Source of the DNA: an uncultured Christensenellaceae bacterium | GTDB taxonomy: Bacteria > Bacillota > Clostridia > Christensenellales > UBA3700 | Direction: 5' to 3' | DNA length: 64,000 nucleotides | Assembly (NCBI GenBank): GCA_944380295.1 | Contig: CALWHE010000002.1 | Coordinates: forward strand, 1-64,000 | In this document: in pieces, positions 53,414 to 62,379 of the stretch | How positions within the stretch are numbered: the stretch's first letter is position 1 | How the letters are laid out: every line of letters starts with the position of its first letter | The notes under the pieces: model-generated | What the model was told of the DNA's origin: nothing | Seen by the model: only the letters and a program-made list of their open reading frames with translations | Database searches by the model: none | Position numbers and translations under genes: made by a program

Positions 53414-53624
53414 GCGTTTGCAGACAAATGGCGGCGCGACGCGGCGCAATTTTTGTCGAACGCCGACTCGCTTGTTTTGAAAGTTGAAGGCTTTTGCAAG
53501 GATATTTATAACGCAAATTAATTATTGTCCGTCACGCTCTCTCCGCGGCACGCGGCAGGCGGCGCAAGCCGTAAAACAGCGTCTGCCGGATTTGACCGTT
53601 GAAAGACAACGCGGCGGCATTTAC
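53414..53624. other. Intergenic stretch between smc promoter and rnc terminator
   Basis: I see no gene, RNA or clear repeat here. Short ORFs on both strands lack ribosome sites. The sequence is GC-rich near 53530-53580 and AT-rich near 53490-53525. Confidence 0.5.
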
Positions 53625-53647
53625 AAAAAAAACCGCCCTTAGGGCGG
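53625..53647 (-). terminator. Terminator of rpmF-plsX-rnc
   Basis: Minus strand: CCGCCC (53647-53642) pairs with GGGCGG (53638-53633) around a short loop and is followed by eight T. Confidence 0.85.
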
Positions 53648-53709
53648 CCTTGCGCGCATAAATTCGCAAAAAACAGTTTAACGTTCGACCGCCGCTTATA
53701 TCGGAAAAC

Positions 53710-54342
53710 TCAAGATGATCCCTTGATGGCGCGGACGGCGTTGCGGGCGCAGTCACGTTCGGCAAGTTTTTTGGAAGCACCCCTGCCGGTGGCGATACGC
53801 CTGCCCTGCGCGACAAGCTCCACCTGCACCTCGCCCTCGCTTGAATCCGTCACTTTGTATTCGTATTGCGGGAGCAGTTCGTTCACCTCGCTCTTGTAAT
53901 CGCGGTAATCGGGGTGGGAGGCAATGGCGTCGCCCGCCGTTTTGAGCACAAATTCGCGCGCCACCGCCATGCCGCCGTCTATGCATAAAGCGCCCACGAC
54001 CGCCTCGTAAATGTCGCACACGCGCTTGGCGTTGATTGGGATATGGGGATCGTGATCGGAGCATTTAAGCAATTCTAGGGCGGCAGTCAAGCGGGATATC
54101 GGTTCTTTTGACACGATGGCTTTACGCATGTTGGTAAGCTCTCCCGCGTCACTGCCGGGATAGAGGGAAAAAAGCCTTTCCGACACCACCGCGCCCAAAA
54201 TGCTGTCGCCCAAAAATTCCAGCCTTTCGTAATTTTCCCCGCCGGTCACGGCGCTTATCGAAGGGTGCGTGAGCGCCGCCTTGATCACAGACTTGTCTTT
54301 GAACGTATATCCCGTTATCTGCTGCGCGCGCTCTATGTTCAT
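53710..54342 (-). CDS. rnc: Ribonuclease III
   Basis: RNase III (210 residues) cuts double-stranded RNA, including rRNA precursors. The catalytic signature is ENYERLEFLGDSILGAVVS, with DIYEAVVGALCIDGG supplying the second acidic pair. A C-terminal dsRNA-binding domain (about 145-210) ends GASKKLAERDCARNAVRA. The start at 54342 forms an ATGA overlap with plsX. The fab/acpP genes often found between plsX and rnc are absent. Confidence 0.96.
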   Translation of the reverse strand: MNIERAQQITGYTFKDKSVIKAALTHPSISAVTGGENYERLEFLGDSILGAVVSERLFSLYPGSDAGELTNMRKAIVSKEPISRLTAALELLKCSDHDPHIPINAKRVCDIYEAVVGALCIDGGMAVAREFVLKTAGDAIASHPDYRDYKSEVNELLPQYEYKVTDSSEGEVQVELVAQGRRIATGRGASKKLAERDCARNAVRAIKGSS

Positions 54343-55340
54343 ATGTAACGCAAGCCGTCCTCTATCTTTTCCGGCACGCCGCTTTCCGCCATGGCGTGCG
54401 CCTTGATGACGGCGTTCATGAACGCTTGCGCTTTGCCCGAGCCGTGCGTTTTGACCAGCACTTTTTTCATGCCCAAAAACACCGCGCCGCCCACGTCGTC
54501 GCTGCTCATCTTGTTTTTCACCTTTTTCAGCACCGGCTTTAACAACACATATCCCAGTTTGGCGCGCAGACCGCCCTGCATGATGCCTTCTTTGATAAGC
54601 CCGAACAGCACGCTGCCCATGCCCTCGCTGGCTTTGATACCCATATTGCCGCTGAACCCGTCCGCCACGACCACGTCCACCGCGCCGGTGAGCAGATCGC
54701 GGCACTCGATATTGCCCACAAAGTTGATGCCCTGCGCTTCCGTGAGCAGCTTGTAAGCGTTTCTGGTCAGCTCGTTGCCCTTTTCCGGCTCCGCGCCGTT
54801 ATTCAGAAGTCCGCTGGAAGGAGCGGTTATTTTGAACATTTCGCGCATATACACGCTGCCCATCACGGCGAATTCCACCAGCTGTTCGGGGCGGCAGTCT
54901 ATGTTGGCTCCGCCGTCAGCCAGTATGGTGTAAGTCCCCTTTGCGTTGGGCAGCACGGGACAGAGCGCGGCGCGCGTAACGCCTTGGGAAAGTCCCAGGA
55001 TAAGACTGCCGCCCACCAGGAGCGCGCCCGTGTTGGCGGAAGACACCATGCCGTCCGCTCCGCCTTCTGCAAGCAGTTTAAGCCCCACCACGGTGGAAGA
55101 GTCTTTTTTGCGCATCACGGCTTTGACGGGCTTGTCGGAATTGGTGATCACCTCGGAAGCGTGCGCCACTTCCAGTCTGCCCGCGTCATACTTATATCCC
55201 TGCAAGAGCGCTTTCAGCTCCTTTTCGTCGCCCGTGAGCACAACGCTCAGCCCGGGCAGCTTATCCAGCGCGGCAACGGCGCCGGCAACGGCTTCCGTAG
55301 GACAATAGTCGCCGCCGTAACAATCCACGATTATCTTCAT
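54339..55340 (-). CDS. plsX: Phosphate acyltransferase PlsX
   Basis: PlsX (333 residues) makes acyl-phosphate from acyl-ACP, the first step of PlsY-dependent phosphatidic acid synthesis. It opens KIIVDCYGGDYCPTEAVAGA, where the usual form is DAMGGD; here the third residue is Cys and the next Tyr. Later motifs VSSANTGALLVGGSL, ILADGGANIDCRP and VVADGFSGNMGIKASEG are typical. A likely attenuator hairpin lies just upstream. Confidence 0.95.
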   Translation of the reverse strand: MKIIVDCYGGDYCPTEAVAGAVAALDKLPGLSVVLTGDEKELKALLQGYKYDAGRLEVAHASEVITNSDKPVKAVMRKKDSSTVVGLKLLAEGGADGMVSSANTGALLVGGSLILGLSQGVTRAALCPVLPNAKGTYTILADGGANIDCRPEQLVEFAVMGSVYMREMFKITAPSSGLLNNGAEPEKGNELTRNAYKLLTEAQGINFVGNIECRDLLTGAVDVVVADGFSGNMGIKASEGMGSVLFGLIKEGIMQGGLRAKLGYVLLKPVLKKVKNKMSSDDVGGAVFLGMKKVLVKTHGSGKAQAFMNAVIKAHAMAESGVPEKIEDGLRYI

Positions 55341-55355
55341 TTTCTCTCCTTATAG

Positions 55356-55382
55356 AAAAAACCGCGCACCTTGCGTGCACGG
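55356..55382 (-). terminator. Terminator/attenuator between rpmF and plsX
   Basis: Minus strand: CCGTGCAC pairs with GTGCGCGG (one T-G pair) and is followed by six T. It lies 15 bases before the plsX start, so plsX-rnc would be reached only by read-through. Confidence 0.75.
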
Positions 55383-55417
55383 TAATTTCAGCATTGATCG
55401 TAGCGCAAAAGAAGAGC

Positions 55418-55609
55418 TTAGTCAGCCTTCTTTTCCGTCATATCCACGACGGGCTGCCCGTCGTAATATCCGCAGTTGCCGCACACTCTGTGATTCATTT
55501 TAAGTTCGTGGCAATGGGGGCACTCTGTAAGATTGGGTTTGGTAAGTTTCCAGTTAGCCGCTCTGGAACGCTTTCTGGCCTTAGAAGTTTTTCCCTTGGG
55601 TACTGCCAT
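55418..55609 (-). CDS. rpmF: 50S ribosomal protein L32
   Basis: L32 (63 residues) opens AVPKGKTSKARKRSRAANWK and carries a complete zinc site: CPHC and CGNC. GAGGAGGTG lies before the ATG. The DUF177 (YceD) gene that often precedes rpmF is missing here; ackA lies upstream instead. Confidence 0.97.
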   Translation of the reverse strand: MAVPKGKTSKARKRSRAANWKLTKPNLTECPHCHELKMNHRVCGNCGYYDGQPVVDMTEKKAD

Positions 55610-55649
55610 TTTTCTGCACCTCCTCTGCTAATAATCGGTTTGCCTAGCT

Positions 55650-55678
55650 ATTATATAAAATTTACGCGAGCTTGTCAA
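55650..55678 (-). promoter_or_regulatory. Perfect consensus promoter of rpmF-plsX-rnc
   Basis: Minus strand: TTGACA (55678-55673), 17-nt spacer, TATAAT (55655-55650), about 40 bases before the ATG. Confidence 0.85.
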
Positions 55679-55724
55679 ACATTTTGCGCGTATTTATTAT
55701 ATAAACAGGCTTATTTTTCCGCCC

Positions 55725-56936
55725 TTATTTGCCAAACGCCACGTCGCGCGTGTCACGCGCGATGACGATCTCCTCGTTGGTGGGCACCACCAGCATTTTC
55801 ACTTTGGAATCCGGCGTGCTTATTTGGGTTATCTCGCCGCTTTTGCAGGCGTCGGAAGCCTTAACGTCGAACTTTGCGCCGATAAATTCCATGTCCTTGC
55901 AGATATCTCTGCGCGCGTCCGCGGAATTTTCTCCGATGCCGCCCGTCCAAATGATGGCGTCCAATCCGTTCATCGCCACGGCGTAAGCGCCGATTATCTT
56001 TCTTATCTGATAACCGAACATCTCCATGGCAAGGCGCGCTTTTTCATCGCCTTTTTCGATCAGCCCGTATATATCCCTGCAATCGGAATGTCCGCATATG
56101 CCGGCAAAACCGCACTTTTTGTTGAGATAATAGAGCGTTTCCTCCGCGTTCATGCCGCGCTTTTTGCCCAGGTAGTCCACGATGAATGGATCCACGCTGC
56201 CGCTCCTGGTGCCCATCAGCATGCCCGCCAGCGGCGTCATGCCCATGGAAGTATCCACACACTTGCCGTCCACCACCGCGCTGATGGAAGAGCCGTTGCC
56301 CAAGTGGCAGGTTATTATCTTGTCCGCAGGCAAGCCTTTTGACTGCAAATATTCCCGCGCCACCGCGCTCACATATCTGTGGGAAGCGCCGTGGAAGCCG
56401 TATTTGCGCACATGGAAGCGCTCGTAATCCTCATACGCCACGCCATACATATAAGCGCGCGGCGGCATGGTGGAATGGAAATATGTATCGAACACGCCCA
56501 CGTTGGGCACGCCGGGCATGACCTTCATGCAGGAGCGCACGCAGCTCACGTTTGCCGGCATGTGCAAAGGCGCCAAGTCCTTGTCGGCATAGAGGCTGTC
56601 GAGTTTTGCCTCGTCGAGCAGACAGGGCTTGCTGTCACCCGTGCCCGAGTGCACGAACCTGTGCCCCACCGCGGCTATCTCCGACACGGAAGAGATAACG
56701 CCGTTGTTTTTGTCAGTGAGCAGCTTCATCAGCAGGTTGAACGCCTCCGTATGATCCGCAAGCACGACGTTTTGCTTTGATTTGCCTGCCGGACCGACAT
56801 GCGTGACGTTATCGTCGTCAAAGTCGCTCAGACCGATGCGCTCTATGCCGCCCTTGCACAGCACGCTCTCGTCCGTCATTTCTATCAGCTGATATTTGAG
56901 GGAAGAACTGCCCGCGTTTACCGTCAAAATTTTCAT
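55725..56936 (-). CDS. ackA: Acetate kinase
   Basis: AckA (403 residues) makes ATP and acetate from acetyl phosphate. Signatures include ILTVNAGSSSLKYQLIEM, RFVHSGTGD, PNVGVFDTYFHSTMPPRAY, YGFHGASHRYVS, CHLGNGSSISAV and WTGGIGENSADAR. It follows pta with a four-base overlap, giving the full acetyl-CoA to acetate route and thus substrate-level ATP in fermentation. Confidence 0.98.
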   Translation of the reverse strand: MKILTVNAGSSSLKYQLIEMTDESVLCKGGIERIGLSDFDDDNVTHVGPAGKSKQNVVLADHTEAFNLLMKLLTDKNNGVISSVSEIAAVGHRFVHSGTGDSKPCLLDEAKLDSLYADKDLAPLHMPANVSCVRSCMKVMPGVPNVGVFDTYFHSTMPPRAYMYGVAYEDYERFHVRKYGFHGASHRYVSAVAREYLQSKGLPADKIITCHLGNGSSISAVVDGKCVDTSMGMTPLAGMLMGTRSGSVDPFIVDYLGKKRGMNAEETLYYLNKKCGFAGICGHSDCRDIYGLIEKGDEKARLAMEMFGYQIRKIIGAYAVAMNGLDAIIWTGGIGENSADARRDICKDMEFIGAKFDVKASDACKSGEITQISTPDSKVKMLVVPTNEEIVIARDTRDVAFGK

Positions 56937-57946
56937 TTCTTTTCTCCTTTCACGTCATTCTGCTGCGCCTGCACGGCGGTGATCGCCACCACGGACACTA
57001 TGTCGTCCACGCTGCAACCGCGGGAGAGATCGTTGACCGGCTTGGCAAAGCCCTGACAAATGGGACCGATGGCTTCCGCGCCGGAGAAGCGCTGAACGAG
57101 TTTATAACCGATGTTGCCCGCTTCCAGCGAAGGGAAGATGAGCACGTTGGCGTTGCCCGCAACGGGAGAATCGGGCGCTTTGAGGCGCGCCACGGAAGGA
57201 ATTATCGCCGCGTCCACCTGCAATTCGCCGTCTATCATCAGATCGGGGCGGGCATACTTGACGTAATTGGTGGCAGCCACCACTTTATCCACCGCCTCAT
57301 GTTTGGCGCTGCCCTTGGTGGAGAAGGAAAGCATGGCTATGCGAGGCTCTATCCCCGCCATTACCTTTGCCGTGGCTGCGGAAGCGATGGCGATATCCGC
57401 AAGCTGTTCCGCCGTGGGCGCGATGTTGACGGCGCTGTCGCCGAACACCATGACGTGGCGGTCTTTCATATGCGTTTCGTCCAGGCACATGATGAAGCAG
57501 CTGCTCACCGTTCTTATCCCGGGCGCCGTTTTTATGATCTGCAAGCCCGCTCTGAGCACGTTGCCGGTGGCGTTGATCGCGCCCGCGACCATGCCGTCCG
57601 CCAGTCCTTTCCTCACCATCATCGCGCCGTAAAAGAGCGGATTTTTCATGGCGAGCCTAGCCTGATCCAAAGTCATGCCTTTGGCTTTGCGCAATTCGTA
57701 ATATTCGTTGATATATTCTTCGTTGTCCCCGGCAAGCGGATTGACGATGGTTATGCCCTTGCTCTTGAAGTTGGGATACATGTCTTTGATTTTGGCTTCG
57801 TCGCCCAAAAGAATGAGTTTGGCGATGCCCTTTGCCGCTATCACCTGCGACGCCGCCACGGTGCGCGGCTCTTCGCCTTCCGCCAGCACGATTGTCTTGA
57901 CGTTGTTTTGTGCCTTTGCAATTATGTCGTCTATTACTTTGCTCAC
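56933..57946 (-). CDS. pta: Phosphate acetyltransferase
   Basis: Pta (337 residues) converts acetyl-CoA and phosphate to acetyl phosphate. It is the short form without the N-terminal regulatory domains of E. coli Pta. Motifs include IVLAEGEEPRTVAASQ, DGMVAGAINATGNVLRAGLQI and SFSTKGSAKHEAV. I read the start as GTG at 57946 because GGAGG lies six bases upstream; an ATG far upstream (58213) lies across the promoter region. Confidence 0.96.
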   Translation of the reverse strand: MSKVIDDIIAKAQNNVKTIVLAEGEEPRTVAASQVIAAKGIAKLILLGDEAKIKDMYPNFKSKGITIVNPLAGDNEEYINEYYELRKAKGMTLDQARLAMKNPLFYGAMMVRKGLADGMVAGAINATGNVLRAGLQIIKTAPGIRTVSSCFIMCLDETHMKDRHVMVFGDSAVNIAPTAEQLADIAIASAATAKVMAGIEPRIAMLSFSTKGSAKHEAVDKVVAATNYVKYARPDLMIDGELQVDAAIIPSVARLKAPDSPVAGNANVLIFPSLEAGNIGYKLVQRFSGAEAIGPICQGFAKPVNDLSRGCSVDDIVSVVAITAVQAQQNDVKGEKK

Positions 57947-57985
57947 AGTGCGCCTCCGAAATCGCTTTATTTTATCGTGAGATAA

Positions 57986-58024
57986 TGCTATAATAATTAT
58001 ATAACATCGCAAGGATATTTGCAA
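57986..58024. promoter_or_regulatory. Overlapping divergent promoters of pta-ackA and tmcAL
   Basis: Plus strand: extended -10 TGC-TATAAT (57989-57994) for tmcAL. Minus strand: TTGCAA (58024-58019), 17-nt spacer, TATAAT (58001-57996) for pta. The two -10 boxes face each other with one base between them, so each start site lies in the other promoter. Confidence 0.65.
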
Positions 58025-58042
58025 AAGGTTTTGGACAAATAA

Positions 58043-59176
58043 TTGAAAAATGCGGCGGTAATATGCGAATTCAATCCCTTTCATAACGGGCACGCGCACC
58101 TGCTCTCCCGGATAAAAAGCCAAGGGGGCAGGCATGTGGTGTGCGTGATGAGCGGCAACGTGACCCAGCGTGGCAGACTTGCCTGCGCGGACAAGTATAC
58201 CCGTGCCGAACACGCCGTGAAAGGCGGCGCGGACATGGTGGTCGAGCTGCCCGCGGAATACGCCTGCGCTCCGGCGGAAATATTCGCCCTGGGCGGCGTC
58301 AAACTGGCGCGGCTGTGCGGCTGCGACGAGCTTTGGTTCGGCAGCGAATGCGGCGACATTTCACTCCTGCGGGAAGCCGCCCGCCTCACCTCTCCCGCCA
58401 ACGTCCCCTACCAAAAGCGCGTGAAGGAATTTTTGGACGAAGGCTTATCTTATCCGGTGGCGATGCAAAAGGCGGCGCGCGAATTTGCGGACGAAAAGGT
58501 TTCTTCCGTGCTCTCTTCTCCCAACAACATGCTGGGCGTGGAATATGTGCGCGCGGCAGAGCGGCTGGGCTGCAAAATGCAGCTTCTGACCATACCGCGC
58601 CTTAATTCTTCACATCAAAGCGAGGACTTGGAGGGGGCGATATCCTCTTCAAAAGCCATCAGACGCGCCGTGGCGGAAGGCGACGCGCAAAGGGCGGCGC
58701 TTGCCGTGCCGGACTTTGTTTGCCCCGTTTTGAGTTTGAAAAGCCCGGACGCGGGCTTTGCCGCCATCCTCAAAAAGACTATCATGACAGCCGATCTGAA
58801 AGGCATATGCGATATGGGCGAAGGACTGGACAACAAGATACGCAAACTTGCCCTCTCCTGCTCCACTCAGGAAGAATTGGCGCTGGCGGTCAAATCAAAG
58901 CGCTATACCTATGCGCGCATCAACCGTCTGCTGATGAACATCGTTCTGGACAACAGGCAGACGGCGGCGCAGCTGAAAGAATGCGCGGTGAGCCACATCA
59001 ACGTCCTTGCCGTGAAAAGAGACTGCCGCCATCTCTTGCGCGCGCCCGCGCGCCCCGTGGTGACGCGCCCGCGCGACCGCGCCAAGTTGGAGATACCCCC
59101 TTGCCTGACGGACAGAGCGGATCTGCTCTTCAAATGCGTATCTTACGACTATGACGACAAAATGCGTCTGATATAA
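58043..59176 (+). CDS. tmcAL: tRNA(Met) cytidine acetate ligase TmcAL (YlbM)
   Basis: TmcAL (377 residues) makes N4-acetylcytidine at the wobble position of elongator tRNA-Met from acetate and ATP. The HxGH nucleotidylyl motif is CEFNPFHNGHAHL. Others are MSGNVTQRG, ELPAEYACAPAEIFA and ISSSKAIRRA. The start is TTG at 58043 (KNAAVICEFN follows); TGGA lies seven bases upstream and no ATG fits. It stands divergent to pta-ackA, which controls acetate, its own substrate. Confidence 0.93.
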   Translation: MKNAAVICEFNPFHNGHAHLLSRIKSQGGRHVVCVMSGNVTQRGRLACADKYTRAEHAVKGGADMVVELPAEYACAPAEIFALGGVKLARLCGCDELWFGSECGDISLLREAARLTSPANVPYQKRVKEFLDEGLSYPVAMQKAAREFADEKVSSVLSSPNNMLGVEYVRAAERLGCKMQLLTIPRLNSSHQSEDLEGAISSSKAIRRAVAEGDAQRAALAVPDFVCPVLSLKSPDAGFAAILKKTIMTADLKGICDMGEGLDNKIRKLALSCSTQEELALAVKSKRYTYARINRLLMNIVLDNRQTAAQLKECAVSHINVLAVKRDCRHLLRAPARPVVTRPRDRAKLEIPPCLTDRADLLFKCVSYDYDDKMRLI

Positions 59177-59181
59177 AAAGT

Positions 59182-59206
59182 GCCCGCAATTTTGCGGGCG
59201 TTTTTG
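59182..59206. terminator. Terminator after tmcAL
   Basis: GCCCGC (59182-59187) pairs with GCGGGC (59194-59199), followed by GTTTTTG on the plus strand. On the minus strand a short T run also follows, so it may close the convergent surface-protein gene too. Confidence 0.8.
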
Positions 59207-59218
59207 CTATTTGCGCGA

Positions 59219-62200
59219 TCATTCGCTCCCGGCGCTCTCCGGCGCGCTTTCTTCTGCCGGCGGCGCTTCTTTTTTTGACTTTTCCTTTTTTCCGCCGCGC
59301 GCTTTTTTATGCCTGTTCCTGTGATCGAGGATCACGCATACCACAACTCCTATCACCACGATCGCCGCCAAAATGAGCAGATAATACGGGTTGAACGGCA
59401 TGGCTGCCCCCGTGGGATCGTATTCCCCTTCCGAATAGACGATGGCGTCTATGTTCACCTTTTCCCCTCTTGCCGCTTCCAGACGAACGGTATGCTCGCC
59501 CGTATTTTCCAGCTGCGCGTAAAACACCACGGTCTGATAAGAAACTTCTTCCCCGAAGAGGGATATCTCCCCGTATTTTTTGCCGTCGATATAAACGGTC
59601 CCGCCGCCGTATTGAGGACCTATCGTCGCCATGATGGCTACTTCGTCTCCGTAAAAATTGTATTCGGCATAAGCTCTGCCGCCGTTGTTCTGCGCCACGC
59701 TGCCGTTCACGCTCACGCCGCCCGTCATGCGCAGCCAACTGCCCTCATACCATATGTCGGAGCTGGTGTGCGGCACATAAGTGCAGTTTTTGATCGCCTC
59801 TCCGCCCTCTATTTCCCTGATCTCCAAAGTGCCGCTACCGGACACCGCCAAACGCAATGCGGAAAAACTGCCTTCACAGAACAGTTCCGCGTCCCCGTTC
59901 AGTCCTTCCGCCAGCCTGTGCCACTCTCCGTCATAGACCTCCGCCGCGTAAGTCACGCCGCTTGCGGCGGCAAAGATCTTGATATAATCGAGCGGCAGTT
60001 CCGCATTGAAGTTCAAGGTGTAATTTCCGCCCGTCTGCGCGGAAAGCACATATACGGAAGACAGATCGCCGTCGCATACGGCGTCCGGCTCGCCCGATAC
60101 GGCGGTCACCCCCTCGCCGCGCACGCCCGTCCAGGAGGAAGCGTCCTCTTTCATATAAAGCGTGTCCGGGTATGCCGAGCCTTGCAGAGAGATCGCCGGC
60201 GCGGTGTATTCCATCTGTTCCGCCTTGGATGTGCCGGGGAAGGACATGTATTCCGCTCCCACCGGCTGATACTCCCCGCCGTCTTTTGCCACGTAAAGGG
60301 TAAGTCCGTTGGATACGCCCGGTTGCAGCAGATACATGTCAAAGCGGTAAACATACCCCGCTTTCAGCTCTTCCGTGCGGCTCAAAAGCCCCGGCTGCTG
60401 CACGGGCACGTAATTGCCGAACATGGTATATTCGTAATCGCCCACACCGAAGTCCACGCGGTAATAACAAAAGCCCGTGTCCGCGTTCGCCATGCTGAAA
60501 GTATACATGCCGTCCTCTTCCACCTCGAAGTTGAACGAAGTCACGGAAAAGGTGTATATATTGCTGGAAACGCGCTCTCCCCCGTAAGCGTTGGAGCCGC
60601 AATTGGCCTCCGCCAGGGAAAGCGAATAAGCGGGAGAGTATTCTTCATGGATATCCACCGCCTTGTCTATCGCCTCCGCCGTGAGCGTGCCGTCCTCCGC
60701 CTTTTCCACGGGAATATCCGTATAAAGCCGGTAAGAAGCGGCGTTTACGTTCAGGCTGATGTCGCCGAACGAGATATATTCAAATTCCTTCCCGTCCGCC
60801 GCGGCGGTCACGGTGAGCGTGTATCCGTCGCGCACGTTTTCGGAAAGCGCGGTGTAGTAATAGCCGTCATCGCGCTGCTGCCAGCCGTTGCTGCCCTCCA
60901 GCGTGACGCTCTTCACCTCTCCGCCGTAAACCAGCGTTTTGCCGGCAAAATCCACCTTGTGCGTATCACCGGCGTAAACCTTGTAACCATTTTGCCGATT
61001 GTCGTCTTTGACGCTGCGCGTGTAATAATTGAACACGGGACGATATGCGGGCAGGTCTTTCACCTTTTCCTTGACTTGGGCGGAAACGCTCTCACCCAAC
61101 TCTTTTTCCGCAAACGCGGCGGCGTTCACGCCGAACGCCTCTCCCGCCGCGCGCACTATCTCGTCCGCCGTGACGCCCGCGGTCAGCATATCCAAAAATA
61201 CCGCGCTCGCCCCCGTTCCGCCAGAGTGCATGAGGCAAAGCATTACGTCCGCCTTCTTGTCAAAACTTTCTCCCGCCATGACGCGCTGCAAGACCGCATA
61301 CCCGTTGGAAAAATAAAGTTCGTCCCGTTCGGCCGCAGGGCTTTCGTCATATATGACAAAAGAATCTTTCAAAAGCATATAGGCGTTGTATGCGGCAAGT
61401 CTGCCCAAAAGCTCCGCGTCCGCCCTCTCTCCGGCAAAGCGCTCGCTCGCCCGTTCAAGCAGCGCAAGCCCCGCGGAAGTGCTCGCAAGCTGCGTCGCCG
61501 ACAGCATATCTTTCACGCCGTTTGAAGCAAAAAGCACGTCCGTTTCCGCATTGCCCTGCGCCGTGAAATAAACTTTCAGCGGCTGCATGTTGCCGTCTTC
61601 TCTCGTGGCGGAAAGCGCCTGCGCCGCAACGCCGGCGGCGGAACGCCACCACTCCAAAGCCTGTTTAAGTCCGCTCACGCCGTCCAAAAGCGACGCGGGC
61701 AGATAAAAACGCAAATTGCCGCAATCAAGCGGCACGAGCATGTCCCCGTATGCGGACAGATCGCCCGGATCGTCGGAAGAATCCAAGCCGTAACGATAAA
61801 AAGGCGCGGGCATGGCTCCGCTGAAATATATCTCCGTGGGAGAAAGCCGCTCGCTCACCCCGGCGCCGCCGATATAATAGAGCAATATGCCGCCTTTTTG
61901 CGAGGTCAACACGTTTTCTTCATGCATGAGCATGACGCGCTCCGTTTCTCTTCCCTCACCGTCTATCACGGCAACGGAAGATTCGTGCGTGACCACGGAA
62001 GAAGGCACGGTAACCGTGACGCTCTCTCCCGCCGGCAGATAAAGTCCCGTGATGTGCGAGCCGCTTATGCGGTTGTCTATCACCATCTTTTTGTCCACGC
62101 GCGGCATGTCTTTGAACTGCACGGCGCCGGCGGGCGCGGCGTATGAGGAGATATAGGACATGCCGTCCCCGTAAAATTCCTCCACAACGTCCGAATAGCC

Positions 62201-62293
62201 CGATTCCAGCTCCGTGCCGCTGCAAGCCGCCGCGCCCGCAAGGAGCGCGCCGAGAAGCAGAACGACAAAGATGACCACCGCGAATTTTTTCAT
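59219..62293 (-). CDS. Large membrane-anchored surface protein, M60-like N-terminus without zinc motif
   Basis: This 1,024-residue protein starts with a signal sequence (hydrophobic 5-20, possible lipid Cys24). Residues 80-170 resemble the N-terminal region of M60-like (enhancin) peptidases: GLYLPAGESVTVTVP (83-97), GGILLYY (134-140), PAPFYRYG (162-169). No HExxH is found anywhere, so peptidase activity is not supported. The middle is unrecognised. Residues about 730-830 look like a discoidin/F5-8C-type module and about 850-950 like a sugar-binding beta-sandwich. A single membrane helix (970-989) and a Lys-rich tail (KKARGGKKEKSKKE) end it. Exported and anchored is likely; function is unknown. 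No ribosome site is seen; the -10 box ends eight bases before the ATG. Confidence 0.75.
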   Translation of the reverse strand: MKKFAVVIFVVLLLGALLAGAAACSGTELESGYSDVVEEFYGDGMSYISSYAAPAGAVQFKDMPRVDKKMVIDNRISGSHITGLYLPAGESVTVTVPSSVVTHESSVAVIDGEGRETERVMLMHEENVLTSQKGGILLYYIGGAGVSERLSPTEIYFSGAMPAPFYRYGLDSSDDPGDLSAYGDMLVPLDCGNLRFYLPASLLDGVSGLKQALEWWRSAAGVAAQALSATREDGNMQPLKVYFTAQGNAETDVLFASNGVKDMLSATQLASTSAGLALLERASERFAGERADAELLGRLAAYNAYMLLKDSFVIYDESPAAERDELYFSNGYAVLQRVMAGESFDKKADVMLCLMHSGGTGASAVFLDMLTAGVTADEIVRAAGEAFGVNAAAFAEKELGESVSAQVKEKVKDLPAYRPVFNYYTRSVKDDNRQNGYKVYAGDTHKVDFAGKTLVYGGEVKSVTLEGSNGWQQRDDGYYYTALSENVRDGYTLTVTAAADGKEFEYISFGDISLNVNAASYRLYTDIPVEKAEDGTLTAEAIDKAVDIHEEYSPAYSLSLAEANCGSNAYGGERVSSNIYTFSVTSFNFEVEEDGMYTFSMANADTGFCYYRVDFGVGDYEYTMFGNYVPVQQPGLLSRTEELKAGYVYRFDMYLLQPGVSNGLTLYVAKDGGEYQPVGAEYMSFPGTSKAEQMEYTAPAISLQGSAYPDTLYMKEDASSWTGVRGEGVTAVSGEPDAVCDGDLSSVYVLSAQTGGNYTLNFNAELPLDYIKIFAAASGVTYAAEVYDGEWHRLAEGLNGDAELFCEGSFSALRLAVSGSGTLEIREIEGGEAIKNCTYVPHTSSDIWYEGSWLRMTGGVSVNGSVAQNNGGRAYAEYNFYGDEVAIMATIGPQYGGGTVYIDGKKYGEISLFGEEVSYQTVVFYAQLENTGEHTVRLEAARGEKVNIDAIVYSEGEYDPTGAAMPFNPYYLLILAAIVVIGVVVCVILDHRNRHKKARGGKKEKSKKEAPPAEESAPESAGSE

Positions 62294-62301
62294 ACACATA
62301 G

Positions 62302-62330
62302 ATTATAACACAAGCGCGCGCAAATAACAA
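62302..62330 (-). promoter_or_regulatory. Promoter abutting the large surface-protein gene
   Basis: Minus strand: TTGTTA (62330-62325), 17-nt spacer, TATAAT (62307-62302), then eight bases to the ATG at 62293. A leader of at most one or two bases is expected. Confidence 0.65.
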
Positions 62331-62344
62331 TTAAACCGCGACAG

Positions 62345-62373
62345 TTTACAAGGCGGCAAAAGGGCGCTATAAT
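62345..62373 (+). promoter_or_regulatory. Promoter abutting dinB
   Basis: TTTACA (62345-62350), 17-nt spacer, TATAAT (62368-62373), then six bases to the ATG at 62380. No ribosome site lies between. It is divergent from the surface-protein promoter, with 14 bases between the -35 boxes. Confidence 0.75.
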
Positions 62374-62379
62374 ATATGT

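Noticed and set aside
53532..53816. 94-codon ORF overlapping rnc and its terminator
   Set aside because: It runs through the intrinsic terminator and the end of rnc in another frame, and has no ribosome site.
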